A DNA stretch of 64,000 bases, taken from Leuconostoc mesenteroides subsp. mesenteroides ATCC 8293 (GTDB taxonomy: Bacteria > Bacillota > Bacilli > Lactobacillales > Lactobacillaceae). The first letter of the stretch is position 1. Every line of letters starts with the position of its first letter. Below the pieces are notes generated by a model. That model saw only the letters and a list, made by a program, of their open reading frames with translations, searched no databases and was not told the origin of the DNA. The DNA lies in NCBI RefSeq assembly GCF_000014445.1, contig NC_008531.1:465001-529000 (forward strand), written 5' to 3'. This document shows positions 35,479-43,837 of this stretch, in pieces. A program made the position numbers and the translations under genes.

Positions 35479-37509
35479 ATGATAACCCTAAATGACAATG
35501 TGAATATTTTGCCAGGTGTAGGTCCTAAGCGCCTAGATGCGTTACATGAAATTGGTATTTTTACCATTGAGGATTTAATTAATTATTTTCCATTTCGTTA
35601 TGAAGACTTAGGAGAACGGCTACCCTCTGAAACATTGGATGGAGAAAAGGCTACTTTTAAGGGAATTGTGAGTACACCCGCTGTTGTGACTCGTTTTGGC
35701 AAACGATCTCAAACACGTTTTGGACTAATGATAGAGCATGAAAATGTACGTGTATCATTCTTTAATCAGCCATGGATTGCTCAAAATGTCGAGGTCGGCC
35801 AAGAAGTTGCTGTTTATGGTACTTATGATGCTGCTAAAGCGTCCTTGACAGGAATGAAAGTGATCTCCAAGGCTTCCAATGAATTTGACCCAATTTACCC
35901 TTCGTCAAAACAAATAAGCGCTAAAACAATACGTCATTTGATAGAAATTGCGTGGGCCGATGTACGTGGTACAGTTGGCTCGTTAGTGCCCGATAAAATT
36001 CGTCAAAAATACCGTTTACTAGACAGAAATACGCAAATTGAAAATATGCATTTTCCCGCTGACATGGAGCAAGCTAAATTAGCACGCCGAAGTATAGCTT
36101 TTGAGGAATTTTTTATATTTCAAATGAGATTACAATTGCTCAAATTAGCTGATAAGAACTTTTCCGGTGAAGGTATTAATTATGATAGTAAAGCGCTAAA
36201 CAAATTTGAAGCTGGCTTACCTTTCACATTGACGGGGGCACAACAAAAAGTTGTTTCTGAAATTTTGACAGATCAAAAACGTCCAGTTCACATGAACCGC
36301 TTATTACAAGGTGATGTAGGTTCTGGTAAAACGGTAGTTGCAGCAATTGCATTATATGCTGTTGTCACCGCAGGAATGCAAGCTGCATTGATGGCGCCGA
36401 CTGAAATTTTGGCTCAGCAACACGCCATTAATTTAGCTTTAATGTTTGAAAAATCAGGCGTTGACATTCGCATTGAACTATTGACCAGTGGTATGAAAGC
36501 TGCAGCTCGACGTCAACTATTAGAAGATTTAGCTGACGGAACAATAGATATCTTAGTTGGCACACATGCGTTGTTACAACCGGATGTAATGTTTCATCAC
36601 CTAGGTTTAGCAGTGATTGACGAACAACATCGATTTGGTGTCAATCAACGTGCAAAATTACGTGAAAATGGTGTGAATCCTGATATACTAGCAATGACGG
36701 CCACGCCAATTCCTCGTACCTTATCCATCACTACCTATGGAGAAATGGATGTATCAATAATTGATCAACTACCCAATGGTCGCAAGCAAATTCAGACACG
36801 AAAGATTAGTCATAATCAACTTGACTCGGCAATTAATTTTCTTAAACAGCAACTCTCAGAGGGCGCGCAAGCATATGTTGTGACGCCTCTGATTGAAGAG
36901 TCAGAAGCATTAGATGTGCAGAATGCGCAAGCAATGTATGAAGCATTACAACTTGAACTACCAAATGACACAATTGGCTTACTTCATGGTCGGCTCTCGA
37001 ACGACGAAAAAAAAGCTTTGATGGCCGACTTTAAAAGAAACAAAATTCAGGTTTTAGTTGCTACTACAGTCATTGAAGTGGGTGTTGATGTACCCAATGC
37101 TAGTATCATGTTAATTATGGACGCAGATCGATTTGGATTGGCACAATTACACCAATTGCGCGGTCGAGTTGGTCGAGGTACGAGACAATCGTACACGATT
37201 TTAGTCGCAGATCCAAAGACCGATTATGGACGTGCTAGGCTTGATGCAATGGTCGAAACAACAGATGGTTTCATTCTAGCGCAAAAAGACTTGGAACTAC
37301 GAGGTTCTGGCGATATATTAGGAACCAAACAGTCTGGTGTACCAGAATTTGCCGTTGGGGATCCGATTAAAGACTTGAAAATGATGGAAGTTGCTCAGCA
37401 AGAAGCAATTAGTATGGTTAGTACTGACGATTGGGATAAATCCTCTGAAAATCAGGAACTAGTGGATTATTTATCAAGAACAATGGCGCATTATCGGCAC
37501 TTAGATTAA
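35479..37509 (+). CDS. recG: ATP-dependent DNA helicase RecG
   Basis: Branch-migration helicase that remodels stalled forks and Holliday junctions. The 676 residues begin with the wedge domain (NDNVNILPGVGPKRLDALHEIGI), then the helicase motifs: GDVGSGKTVVA, APTEILAQQH, DEQHRFGV, TATPIPRT, TTVIEVGVDVPNA and QLRGRVGRG, with a C-terminal LRGSGDILGTKQSG. ATG 35479 is chosen because the wedge domain starts there; the frame runs further up (35419) through a poor Cys-rich stretch. No Shine-Dalgarno sequence; TATAAT lies 7 bases upstream. plsX follows after 79 bases. Confidence 0.95.
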   Translation: MITLNDNVNILPGVGPKRLDALHEIGIFTIEDLINYFPFRYEDLGERLPSETLDGEKATFKGIVSTPAVVTRFGKRSQTRFGLMIEHENVRVSFFNQPWIAQNVEVGQEVAVYGTYDAAKASLTGMKVISKASNEFDPIYPSSKQISAKTIRHLIEIAWADVRGTVGSLVPDKIRQKYRLLDRNTQIENMHFPADMEQAKLARRSIAFEEFFIFQMRLQLLKLADKNFSGEGINYDSKALNKFEAGLPFTLTGAQQKVVSEILTDQKRPVHMNRLLQGDVGSGKTVVAAIALYAVVTAGMQAALMAPTEILAQQHAINLALMFEKSGVDIRIELLTSGMKAAARRQLLEDLADGTIDILVGTHALLQPDVMFHHLGLAVIDEQHRFGVNQRAKLRENGVNPDILAMTATPIPRTLSITTYGEMDVSIIDQLPNGRKQIQTRKISHNQLDSAINFLKQQLSEGAQAYVVTPLIEESEALDVQNAQAMYEALQLELPNDTIGLLHGRLSNDEKKALMADFKRNKIQVLVATTVIEVGVDVPNASIMLIMDADRFGLAQLHQLRGRVGRGTRQSYTILVADPKTDYGRARLDAMVETTDGFILAQKDLELRGSGDILGTKQSGVPEFAVGDPIKDLKMMEVAQQEAISMVSTDDWDKSSENQELVDYLSRTMAHYRHLD

Positions 37510-37543
37510 GCAGTGTTGGCGTAAGAATAGAGATTAAAAATGG

Positions 37544-37588
37544 AAAGGAACGTGTTCAGCTAATATTAGTTGAACACATTTAAAAAAT
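37544..37588 (+). promoter_or_regulatory. Shine-Dalgarno, hairpin, ATG arrangement before plsX
   Basis: AAAGGA (37544-37549) is followed by a 26-base palindrome, GTGTTCAGCTAAT and ATTAGTTGAACAC (37552-37577), then 11 A+T bases and ATG 37589. No other ribosome site lies nearer the ATG. Confidence 0.6.
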
Positions 37589-38617
37589 ATGAAAATCGCA
37601 ATAGATGCAATGGGTGGCGATTACGCACCGATGGAAATAGTCAAGGGTGTAGAAATAGCTCGTGATCGTTATCCAGATATTGAATTTTTACTCTTTGGAA
37701 CAAGTGAACAGGTTAAGCCACTTGTAAAGGATTGGTCACATATTACCTTAATTCCCACAACTGAAGTTATTGAGATGGGTGATGAGCCGGTTAAAGCAAT
37801 GCGACGTAAAAAAGACTCATCAATGGTTCGTGCCGCAAATGCCGTTAAAGCTGGCGAAGCCGATGCTTTATTTAGTGCTGGAAATACAGGGGCCCTACTA
37901 TCAAGTGCTATTTTCTTGATTGGTCGTATCAAAGGTGTTGACCGTCCAGCTTTGGCCACCGCTTTACCAAGCTTTGCTGGTGAAAATGATCAATTTGTAT
38001 TTATGGATTTGGGTGCAAATGCTGAAAGTAAAGCCTCACATTTATATCAATACGGAATATTAGGGAGCTTTTATGCTTCTCATGTTTTAGGAATTAATGA
38101 TGCACGAGTGCGTTTATTGAACAATGGTGCAGAAGAGGATAAAGGGGATGAGGTTCATAAAATAGCGCATCAGCTGATGAAAAACTCACAATCTTTTAAT
38201 TTTTTGGGTAATGTTGAAGCACGTGAATTATTAGAAGGAACTGCAGACGTAGTGGTAGCTGATGGCTTTTCGGGTAATGCAGCATTGAAAGCAACGGAAG
38301 GCACTGCATTGATGATGTTGAAGCAAATTAAGCAGGCTATTATGCAAACAGGGCTTCGTGGTAAGATGGGCGGTCTCTTGTTAAAGCCAGCTTTCAAAGA
38401 TATTCAAAAGAAGTTGGACTATAATGAAGCTGGTGGTGCAGTAATCTTAGGTGTTAATGCGCCTGTCGTTAAAACGCATGGTTCTGCCAAAGCTAATGCA
38501 GTTGCTAATACAATGGGACAGATTAAAAAAATGATTGAAAAAAATCTAGTGCCAGATATTCGAACATACATTGCAGACCATAAGGATGAGTTGCAAGCTG
38601 CGAAGAATGAATTGTAG
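37589..38617 (+). CDS. plsX: Phosphate acyltransferase PlsX
   Basis: Makes acyl-phosphate from acyl-ACP for phosphatidic acid synthesis. The 342 residues start MKIAIDAMGGDYAPMEIVKGVEIA, the family signature, and include FSAGNTGALLSSAIFLIGRIKGVDRPALAT and VVADGFSGNAALKATEGTA. It acts at the inner membrane face. It lies between recG and acpP, the usual Firmicutes fatty acid/phospholipid context. The ribosome site is displaced by a hairpin. Confidence 0.96.
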   Translation: MKIAIDAMGGDYAPMEIVKGVEIARDRYPDIEFLLFGTSEQVKPLVKDWSHITLIPTTEVIEMGDEPVKAMRRKKDSSMVRAANAVKAGEADALFSAGNTGALLSSAIFLIGRIKGVDRPALATALPSFAGENDQFVFMDLGANAESKASHLYQYGILGSFYASHVLGINDARVRLLNNGAEEDKGDEVHKIAHQLMKNSQSFNFLGNVEARELLEGTADVVVADGFSGNAALKATEGTALMMLKQIKQAIMQTGLRGKMGGLLLKPAFKDIQKKLDYNEAGGAVILGVNAPVVKTHGSAKANAVANTMGQIKKMIEKNLVPDIRTYIADHKDELQAAKNEL

Positions 38618-38639
38618 TCACAAATTAGTGAATAAGTTA

Positions 38640-38648
38640 TGGTATAAT
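38640..38648 (+). promoter_or_regulatory. Extended -10 promoter of acpP
   Basis: TGGTATAAT (TGN + TATAAT), 36 bases before the acpP ATG. Confidence 0.5.
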
Positions 38649-38684
38649 AGTTCTTTAGATTAAAGATTCTGGGAGTAATTACTG

Positions 38685-38933
38685 ATGGCAATGGAAAAAG
38701 AAGCAATTTATAATATGATGGCGGATGAAATTGCAGAACGATTTAATGTGAAAAGAGATACCATTACGCCGGATTTGAATTTTTTGACAGATATCGATGC
38801 GGATTCTATCGACTTTGTTGAGCTGGTATTAGAAGTAGAAGATATGTTTAATGTCGAAATTTCTGATGATGATGCTGAAAATTTGGTTACGTTGCAACAG
38901 ACAGTCGACTACATTGTTGAACACCAAAATTAA
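38685..38933 (+). CDS. acpP: Acyl carrier protein
   Basis: Small acidic carrier of acyl chains on a 4'-phosphopantetheine arm. The 82 residues have the attachment motif DADSIDFVELVLEVEDMF with the modified Ser near residue 44; the usual motif reads DSL, here DSI. CTGGGAG lies about 10 bases before the ATG; Met3 is a possible alternative start. It lies 67 bases after plsX and probably serves phospholipid synthesis, or is a second ACP beside one in a fab cluster elsewhere. Confidence 0.93.
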   Translation: MAMEKEAIYNMMADEIAERFNVKRDTITPDLNFLTDIDADSIDFVELVLEVEDMFNVEISDDDAENLVTLQQTVDYIVEHQN

Positions 38934-39041
38934 ATGTTTAAATACTTTGTGTCATTCATTGGACTAACAAACATTTACAATATAGATACGTTTTAATGAT
39001 TGCAGGCATTGTACTGAATCATGATATATTTTTGTTAAAGT

Positions 39042-39077
39042 AAGTCCTCACAAATTGTTATTTGTTTGGGGACTTTT
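39042..39077 (+). terminator. Terminator between acpP and the SprT-like gene
   Basis: AAGTCC-CACAAAT / ATTTGT-GGGGACTT with loop TGTT and a T run. It lies about 110 bases after acpP; two promoter-like pairs occur between (TTGGAC-16-TATAGA at 38959-38986; TTGCAG-17-GATATA at 39000-39028). Confidence 0.75.
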
Positions 39078-39118
39078 TGTATGGTTGGCCAAAATATTAA
39101 TTGAAACGATGTGTTAAA

Positions 39119-39571
39119 ATGACAGATAACGAATTACAAAATCTTGTTGAGAAAATATCATTTGATATTTTTGATCGTCCATTTCAACATCATGCAACAT
39201 TCAATAGCCATCTACGAACAACAGGTGGTCGCTATCTTTTGAAAACACATGATTTAGAATTCAATCCTAAAATGGTTACATTAGAAGACTTTAACAAAAT
39301 TATCAAGCATGAATTGGTACACTATCATCTACATTTAAGGCATCAAGGGTACCAACACAAGGATAGCGATTTTAAACAATTATTAGTACGTGTGGGCGGT
39401 ATTCAATATGCACCTGATATTGGTGAAAGACAATCATCTAAGTGTCAGTGGTTATATCGTTGTGAAAATGGGCATGATATTATTCGAAAACGCCGATTTC
39501 AAACTGAACGCTATCGATGTGGTCAGTGTCAAGCACGGATAAAATTTATTGGTAAATTATCGAATAAATAA
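39119..39571 (+). CDS. SprT-like zinc metallopeptidase-fold protein
   Basis: A 150-residue protein of the SprT family. It has the HExxH-type motif KHELVHYHLHLRHQG (about 65-79) and a C-terminal zinc-ribbon with CENGHD and RCGQCQARI. The role is unknown; the fold resembles the Spartan protease domain. Start: ATG 39119 has no Shine-Dalgarno; an in-frame TTG lies 18 bases upstream, also without one. A terminator lies about 40 bases upstream. Confidence 0.85.
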   Translation: MTDNELQNLVEKISFDIFDRPFQHHATFNSHLRTTGGRYLLKTHDLEFNPKMVTLEDFNKIIKHELVHYHLHLRHQGYQHKDSDFKQLLVRVGGIQYAPDIGERQSSKCQWLYRCENGHDIIRKRRFQTERYRCGQCQARIKFIGKLSNK

Positions 39572-39615
39572 ACTGTTTTGTTATAATGAATGTACAAACA
39601 CAATTGGAGATTATA

Positions 39616-40449
39616 ATGATAAAATTGATTCTTTCAGATTTAGATGAAACATTGCTCGATGATGATGGTACGATTAATTCTCAAAATGTCACTGCTGTTC
39701 AAAAATTTGTGAAAAATGGCGGCTATTTTGTTCCTAATACTGGGCGTTCTTATAAGTCTGTTTTTGGTACATTAAAGGATCTAGGCTTAAACAAGCAAAA
39801 CAAACAGTACGTGGTTTCATACAACGGTGGTGCAATCGTGGAAATCCATGAAGATGGTGGCGAAAAGATTATTGTCCAACACGGCATGGATTTAGAATTA
39901 GCCAAGAAAATTTTCTCTCTTGGCCAGATTCAGGCGGACATTGATACACACATCTACACGATAGATACACTATTCATTTATAATATTTCAAAAAATGATG
40001 AACAATATATGAGAGAACGTAGTGTGCCATATCAAGAAATGGCCAACGATAAGTTAGATTTTCTTTCGAATGAAAAAACGATAATGAAAGTTATTTTTGA
40101 ACATCGTGATCCAGATGTATTACAAAAAATTGCTGACACGGTTAATGCTCAGCTTGCTGATAGGGTATTGACAACATTCAGTTCCAATCGTTATGTTGAG
40201 TTCAATCCCAAGGGGAGTGACAAGGGTTCTGCCGGATTAGAATTAGCTGACATGCTGGGAATATCACGAAACGAAGTTGCTGCGTTGGGTGATAATTTGA
40301 ATGATGCAGCTCAAATCAAAGCCGCAGGCGTAGGTGTTGCCGTGGCAAATGCTAAACCGGAAATTAAAGAAATGGCTGACTTGGTATTGTCAAAAACAAA
40401 TAATGAAGGCGCGGTTGCGGAATTCATTAATGAACATACAAGGAAATAA
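39616..40449 (+). CDS. Cof-type HAD-superfamily phosphatase
   Basis: Cytoplasmic phosphatase of 277 residues. Motif I is LILSDLDETLLDDDGTIN with catalytic Asp residues, a class IIB cap in the middle, and motif III/IV KGSDKGSAGLELADMLGI and VAALGDNLNDAAQIKAAGVGVAVANA. Substrates of such enzymes are typically sugar phosphates or flavin/PLP phosphates; not resolvable here. ATG 39616 is preceded by TTGGAGAT; an upstream in-frame ATG (39586) adds 10 poor residues. The next small gene starts directly after the stop. Confidence 0.93.
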   Translation: MIKLILSDLDETLLDDDGTINSQNVTAVQKFVKNGGYFVPNTGRSYKSVFGTLKDLGLNKQNKQYVVSYNGGAIVEIHEDGGEKIIVQHGMDLELAKKIFSLGQIQADIDTHIYTIDTLFIYNISKNDEQYMRERSVPYQEMANDKLDFLSNEKTIMKVIFEHRDPDVLQKIADTVNAQLADRVLTTFSSNRYVEFNPKGSDKGSAGLELADMLGISRNEVAALGDNLNDAAQIKAAGVGVAVANAKPEIKEMADLVLSKTNNEGAVAEFINEHTRK

Positions 40450-40656
40450 ATGGGTAATTTAATTACGAGAATCATACTGTCGGTTGTTAGTTTCGCACTT
40501 TTTGTCCTAATATTCTTGTTGAGTGACCAACAAAACTGGCCATTATGGGTAACGATAACGCTTGTTGCTGTTTTGTTCATCGTGTTTAACATTTGTTTTG
40601 TATGGCTGTATTGGCAAAAGAAAAAGCGCACACTGGATGAGGATGACGATGCTTGA
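40450..40656 (+). CDS. Small two-helix membrane protein
   Basis: A 68-residue protein with two hydrophobic segments (IILSVVSFALFVLIFLLS and WVTITLVAVLFIVFNICFVWLYW) and a charged tail KKKRTLDEDDDA. I do not recognise it. AAGGAAAT precedes the ATG, which follows the Cof gene stop at once. It overlaps the CPBP gene by 8 bases, so translation is probably coupled. Confidence 0.65.
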   Translation: MGNLITRIILSVVSFALFVLIFLLSDQQNWPLWVTITLVAVLFIVFNICFVWLYWQKKKRTLDEDDDA

Positions 40657-41383
40657 AACGACAAATGAAGTAAGACCAAAATCTTTACTGCTTAGAATAA
40701 TTAATGTTGTTTTTACGCTATTTTTAATAGTTGTGGCACCCATCCCTTTGGTCCTTGCTACAAAAACAGATAATATATTTTTACAAATATTGTGTGCCGC
40801 AACAATGTTCATTTTTTATATAGGCATTGGGTTCTATGCTTATAGACTACTAAGAAAAAATGTACCTGGCCCAGTCTTTACCAAACCAGATATTCGAAAC
40901 TGGCGAGGCCTCTGGTGGCTAGTAGGTATGTGGTTTGTTATGATAGCCATCGAGATGATACTAGCTCAATTACGGGTTCAACTAACAGGGGTTACCACAA
41001 CCGAAAATCAAGAGGCTATTAATGAGCTAACTTCAAATTTAAATGTGACAATGGTTGCTATGGTAATTTATGGTACGTTTTTGGCACCTGTAGTTGAAGA
41101 ATTAGTTTTTCGTGGGCTTATTTTAAATTATTTTTTCCGCAAAAGTTGGTGGTGGGCAAATATTATTTTGTCGGGGGCAGTTTTTGCACTGCCACACATG
41201 GATACGATTCCCACTAATCTCGCAGACACCTTAAGTTATGTGATATACGCTAGCATGGGGATGGTGCTCGCCTACATTTACAAAAAAACTGGTGATTTGA
41301 AAAATAGTATTGCCGTTCATATGTTGAATAATGGTATAACAATGATACCATTGCTAGTTGTAGCAATTATGAATGCTATATAA
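40649..41383 (+). CDS. CPBP-family intramembrane metalloprotease
   Basis: Membrane protein of 244 residues with about seven to eight hydrophobic segments and the three CPBP/Abi motifs: EELVFRG (motif 1), the FALPHMD segment (motif 2, His) and a final segment with HMLNNGI (motif 3). Family members include prenyl-protein proteases and bacteriocin-immunity proteins; the role here is unknown. ATG 40649 was chosen by GATGAGGA upstream and because the upstream frame overlaps the previous gene. Confidence 0.85.
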   Translation: MLETTNEVRPKSLLLRIINVVFTLFLIVVAPIPLVLATKTDNIFLQILCAATMFIFYIGIGFYAYRLLRKNVPGPVFTKPDIRNWRGLWWLVGMWFVMIAIEMILAQLRVQLTGVTTTENQEAINELTSNLNVTMVAMVIYGTFLAPVVEELVFRGLILNYFFRKSWWWANIILSGAVFALPHMDTIPTNLADTLSYVIYASMGMVLAYIYKKTGDLKNSIAVHMLNNGITMIPLLVVAIMNAI

Positions 41384-41384
41384 T

Positions 41385-41416
41385 AAAAGACCAATGACTT
41401 AAGTCATTGGTCTTTT
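41385..41416. terminator. Bidirectional terminator between CPBP gene and pepQ
   Basis: Perfect 32-base palindrome AAAAGACCAATGACTT / AAGTCATTGGTCTTTT between converging genes. Confidence 0.9.
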
Positions 41417-41423
41417 ATTTATT

Positions 41424-42521
41424 TCAGAATTGTAGTAGTTCTTTGGTTGTGTGCGTATAAGGAATGAAGCCTTCTTTACTCATATAACCACTATCTTCAA
41501 TACGGACACCGGCAACACCTGGAACGTAAATACCAGGTTCAATAGAAAAGACCATGCCTTCTTCAAGAATCATATCATTTCCCGCCATGATTGAAGGAAA
41601 CTCATGTACTGATGAGCCTAAGCCATGTCCGAGTCGATGATTAAAATATTGACCATAGCCAGATTTTGTAATGATATTTCGTGCGATGGCATCCAGTTCG
41701 CTGGCTGTCATACCAATTTTAGCTTGTGATTGGGCCGTGAGTTGTGCTTCGAGCGTAATAGCATGTATTTTTTTGGCCTCGTTGCTCACGTTTCCAAAAG
41801 CTACTGTCCTTGTGGCATCTGAGGCATATCCTTCAGTCATCGTTCCTAAATCAAACAACGCCATTTCACCAGTATTGAGTGTATTTGTTGATGTTGAACC
41901 ATGTGGGTCAGCGGCGTGGGCCCCAAATTGAACTAGCGTTTCAAAACTCATGCTAGATACGCCTGCTTTTTTGAGTTCATATTCTAATTCAGCGGCAACA
42001 GCTAACTCTGATATACCACTCTCTAGTGCGTTAAAGCCAATCTCAAAGGCGCGATCGGCATCACGACCAGCGGCCTTCATATGTGCTATTTCGTCTGGTG
42101 TTTTTATTAGGCGAAGTTGATTAATTTGATCTGTAATGTCAATAGAAAACTCTCCATCAGGAAAAGCGGTTTGCAGTAATTTAAGACGTGCAACTGTTAG
42201 ATTATCGGCCTCAATGGCAAACTTTTTACCGTTGGTTAATGTTCTAATATGGTTAGTTAATTTTAACCAAGGATTTTCATGGTCTTCATAGCCAAAAGCA
42301 GCATAGCGCCAGCCACTTTCTTTCATACTGTTGACTTCCAGTGCCGGTCCAAACAAAAAAGGTTCACTATTTTCCAGTAGAACGAGCGCTAAAACACGTT
42401 CTATTGGATCAGATTCAAAACCGCTTAAATAGGCAACACTGTGGTAATTTGTAATGATAGCGCCTGACAACTCTTGTTTGGTCAGCCAGCTAGTTAATGC
42501 GCTGATTTTTTCTGCATTCAT
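41424..42521 (-). CDS. pepQ: Xaa-Pro dipeptidase PepQ (family M24B)
   Basis: Cytoplasmic metallopeptidase that cleaves X-Pro dipeptides, completing the use of proline-rich peptides begun by PepX. The 365 residues show the metal ligands in LFDLGTMTEGYASDATRT (two Asp), HRLGHGLGSSVHEFP (His), SIEPGIY and RIEDSG (two Glu). It is divergent from ccpA, an arrangement well known in lactobacilli and lactococci. The shared promoter region contains a cre, so carbon catabolite control is expected. Confidence 0.95.
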   Translation of the reverse strand: MNAEKISALTSWLTKQELSGAIITNYHSVAYLSGFESDPIERVLALVLLENSEPFLFGPALEVNSMKESGWRYAAFGYEDHENPWLKLTNHIRTLTNGKKFAIEADNLTVARLKLLQTAFPDGEFSIDITDQINQLRLIKTPDEIAHMKAAGRDADRAFEIGFNALESGISELAVAAELEYELKKAGVSSMSFETLVQFGAHAADPHGSTSTNTLNTGEMALFDLGTMTEGYASDATRTVAFGNVSNEAKKIHAITLEAQLTAQSQAKIGMTASELDAIARNIITKSGYGQYFNHRLGHGLGSSVHEFPSIMAGNDMILEEGMVFSIEPGIYVPGVAGVRIEDSGYMSKEGFIPYTHTTKELLQF

Positions 42522-42616
42522 GACACTAACTCCTGTGAAATTTTATATAAATACATTGTATCACTTTCATCATGATGAATCTTTTCTTGTAACAAAGTGA
42601 AACAATGATGAAAACA

Positions 42617-42667
42617 CTTATAATTAATGTTGTAAGCGTTTGCAATTTGATTCTGATTTGATATAAT
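42617..42667. promoter_or_regulatory. Divergent pepQ and ccpA promoters sharing one -35 hexamer
   Basis: ccpA: TTGCAA (42640-42645), 16-base spacer, TATAAT (42662-42667). pepQ on the other strand: the same TTGCAA (its own reverse complement), 17-base spacer, TATAAG (42622-42617). Confidence 0.7.
42630..42645 (+). promoter_or_regulatory. cre site between pepQ and ccpA
   Basis: TTGTAAGCGTTTGCAA matches WTGNAANCGNWNNCAW at every position and contains the shared -35 hexamer, so CcpA should block both promoters, including its own. Confidence 0.85.
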
Positions 42668-42721
42668 AGTGTAGATAACTTCTAAAAAAATAATAATAAA
42701 TGTATTAAAGAGGAATAAATT

Positions 42722-43729
42722 ATGCAAAAAAAGCAAACGGCTACAATTTATGATGTTGCTAGTCGAGTTGGTGTATCACTAGCAACAGTATCGCGAGTTG
42801 TAAATGGCAACAGTAATGTCCGTGAATCTACGAAACGTAAAGTATTGGATGCGATTGAAGAATTAGGTTACCATCCCAATGCTGTAGCACGTGGGCTGGC
42901 TTCAAAAAAGACGACTACCATTGGTGTTGTGATGCCAGACGTAACAGACATGTACTATTCAGAGCTGGCACGAGGCATTGATGATGTCGCTAATATGTAT
43001 CATTATGATGTCTTGCTAACAAATACAGATGAAGATCCTGTGCGTGAAACAATGGCTATTAACAATCTTGCCAGCAAGCAAGTTGATGGCATTATTTTTA
43101 TGGGCAATGAATTGGATCGTGAAGTTTTAAAGACAATCTCCTCTGTTGATGCACCGGTTGTTTTAGCTGGTTCTATTGATGCTGAAAAGGTTTTGCCAAG
43201 TGTTAACATTGACTATATTGCAGCTACTAAAGAAGCGGTTGAAATGGTAGTTAAAAATGGACATGAACGTGTAGCGTTAGTTACCGGACCAATGGAATAT
43301 GCAATTAACAAACAACATCGCTTAGTTGGCTACCAAGCAGGTCTAGAAGCTGCCGGACAAGAGTTTGATGAGGATTTGTTATTTGCCTCTCATCAGGACT
43401 ATTCTGCTGGCTATCAAATCGCTGATAAAATTTTTGCCACTAATGCAACAGCAGCTATTGTTCATGATGATGAAGTTGCATTAGGAATCATGAATTATAT
43501 GCGCGATCAAGGGAAGTCAGTTCCTGAAGATTTTGAAATCATCACATCAAATGATACAAAATTTGCAATTGTGACGCGTCCTGCTCTAACATCAATCGGT
43601 CAACCTAAGTACGATATTGGTGCAGTCGCAATGCGTATGTTAACTAAATTGATGAATAATGAAGTGGTGGATAACATGCAAGTTACGTTACCACATACAT
43701 TTGAAAAACGAGGAACAACAATTAATTAA
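42722..43729 (+). CDS. ccpA: Catabolite control protein A
   Basis: LacI-family global regulator of carbon use; binds cre sites with HPr-Ser-P. The 335 residues begin with the helix-turn-helix TIYDVASRVGVSLATVSRVVNG (about 8-29) and hinge helix NAVARGLASKKT, followed by a periplasmic-binding-like core with GVVMPDVTDMYYSELARGID. GAGGAATA lies before the ATG. Autoregulation is predicted from the cre at its promoter. Its target sites in this window are at 768, 5032 and 42630. Confidence 0.96.
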   Translation: MQKKQTATIYDVASRVGVSLATVSRVVNGNSNVRESTKRKVLDAIEELGYHPNAVARGLASKKTTTIGVVMPDVTDMYYSELARGIDDVANMYHYDVLLTNTDEDPVRETMAINNLASKQVDGIIFMGNELDREVLKTISSVDAPVVLAGSIDAEKVLPSVNIDYIAATKEAVEMVVKNGHERVALVTGPMEYAINKQHRLVGYQAGLEAAGQEFDEDLLFASHQDYSAGYQIADKIFATNATAAIVHDDEVALGIMNYMRDQGKSVPEDFEIITSNDTKFAIVTRPALTSIGQPKYDIGAVAMRMLTKLMNNEVVDNMQVTLPHTFEKRGTTIN

Positions 43730-43747
43730 GAAATAATATTGAAATAT

Positions 43748-43776
43748 TTGACATGTTACGTTAATAAAAGTAAAAT
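43748..43776 (+). promoter_or_regulatory. Promoter of the OatA-like gene
   Basis: TTGACA, 17-base spacer, TAAAAT; predicted leader of about 55 bases. Confidence 0.8.
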
Positions 43777-43837
43777 TAGAGAAATGATGTAGATTTCGTG
43801 TATTTGAGATTATTGAGGGAACATAACGGTCAAAATT

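Noticed and set aside
37552-37577. plsX palindrome considered as the recG terminator
   Set aside because: No T run follows it, and it directly abuts a ribosome site facing plsX.
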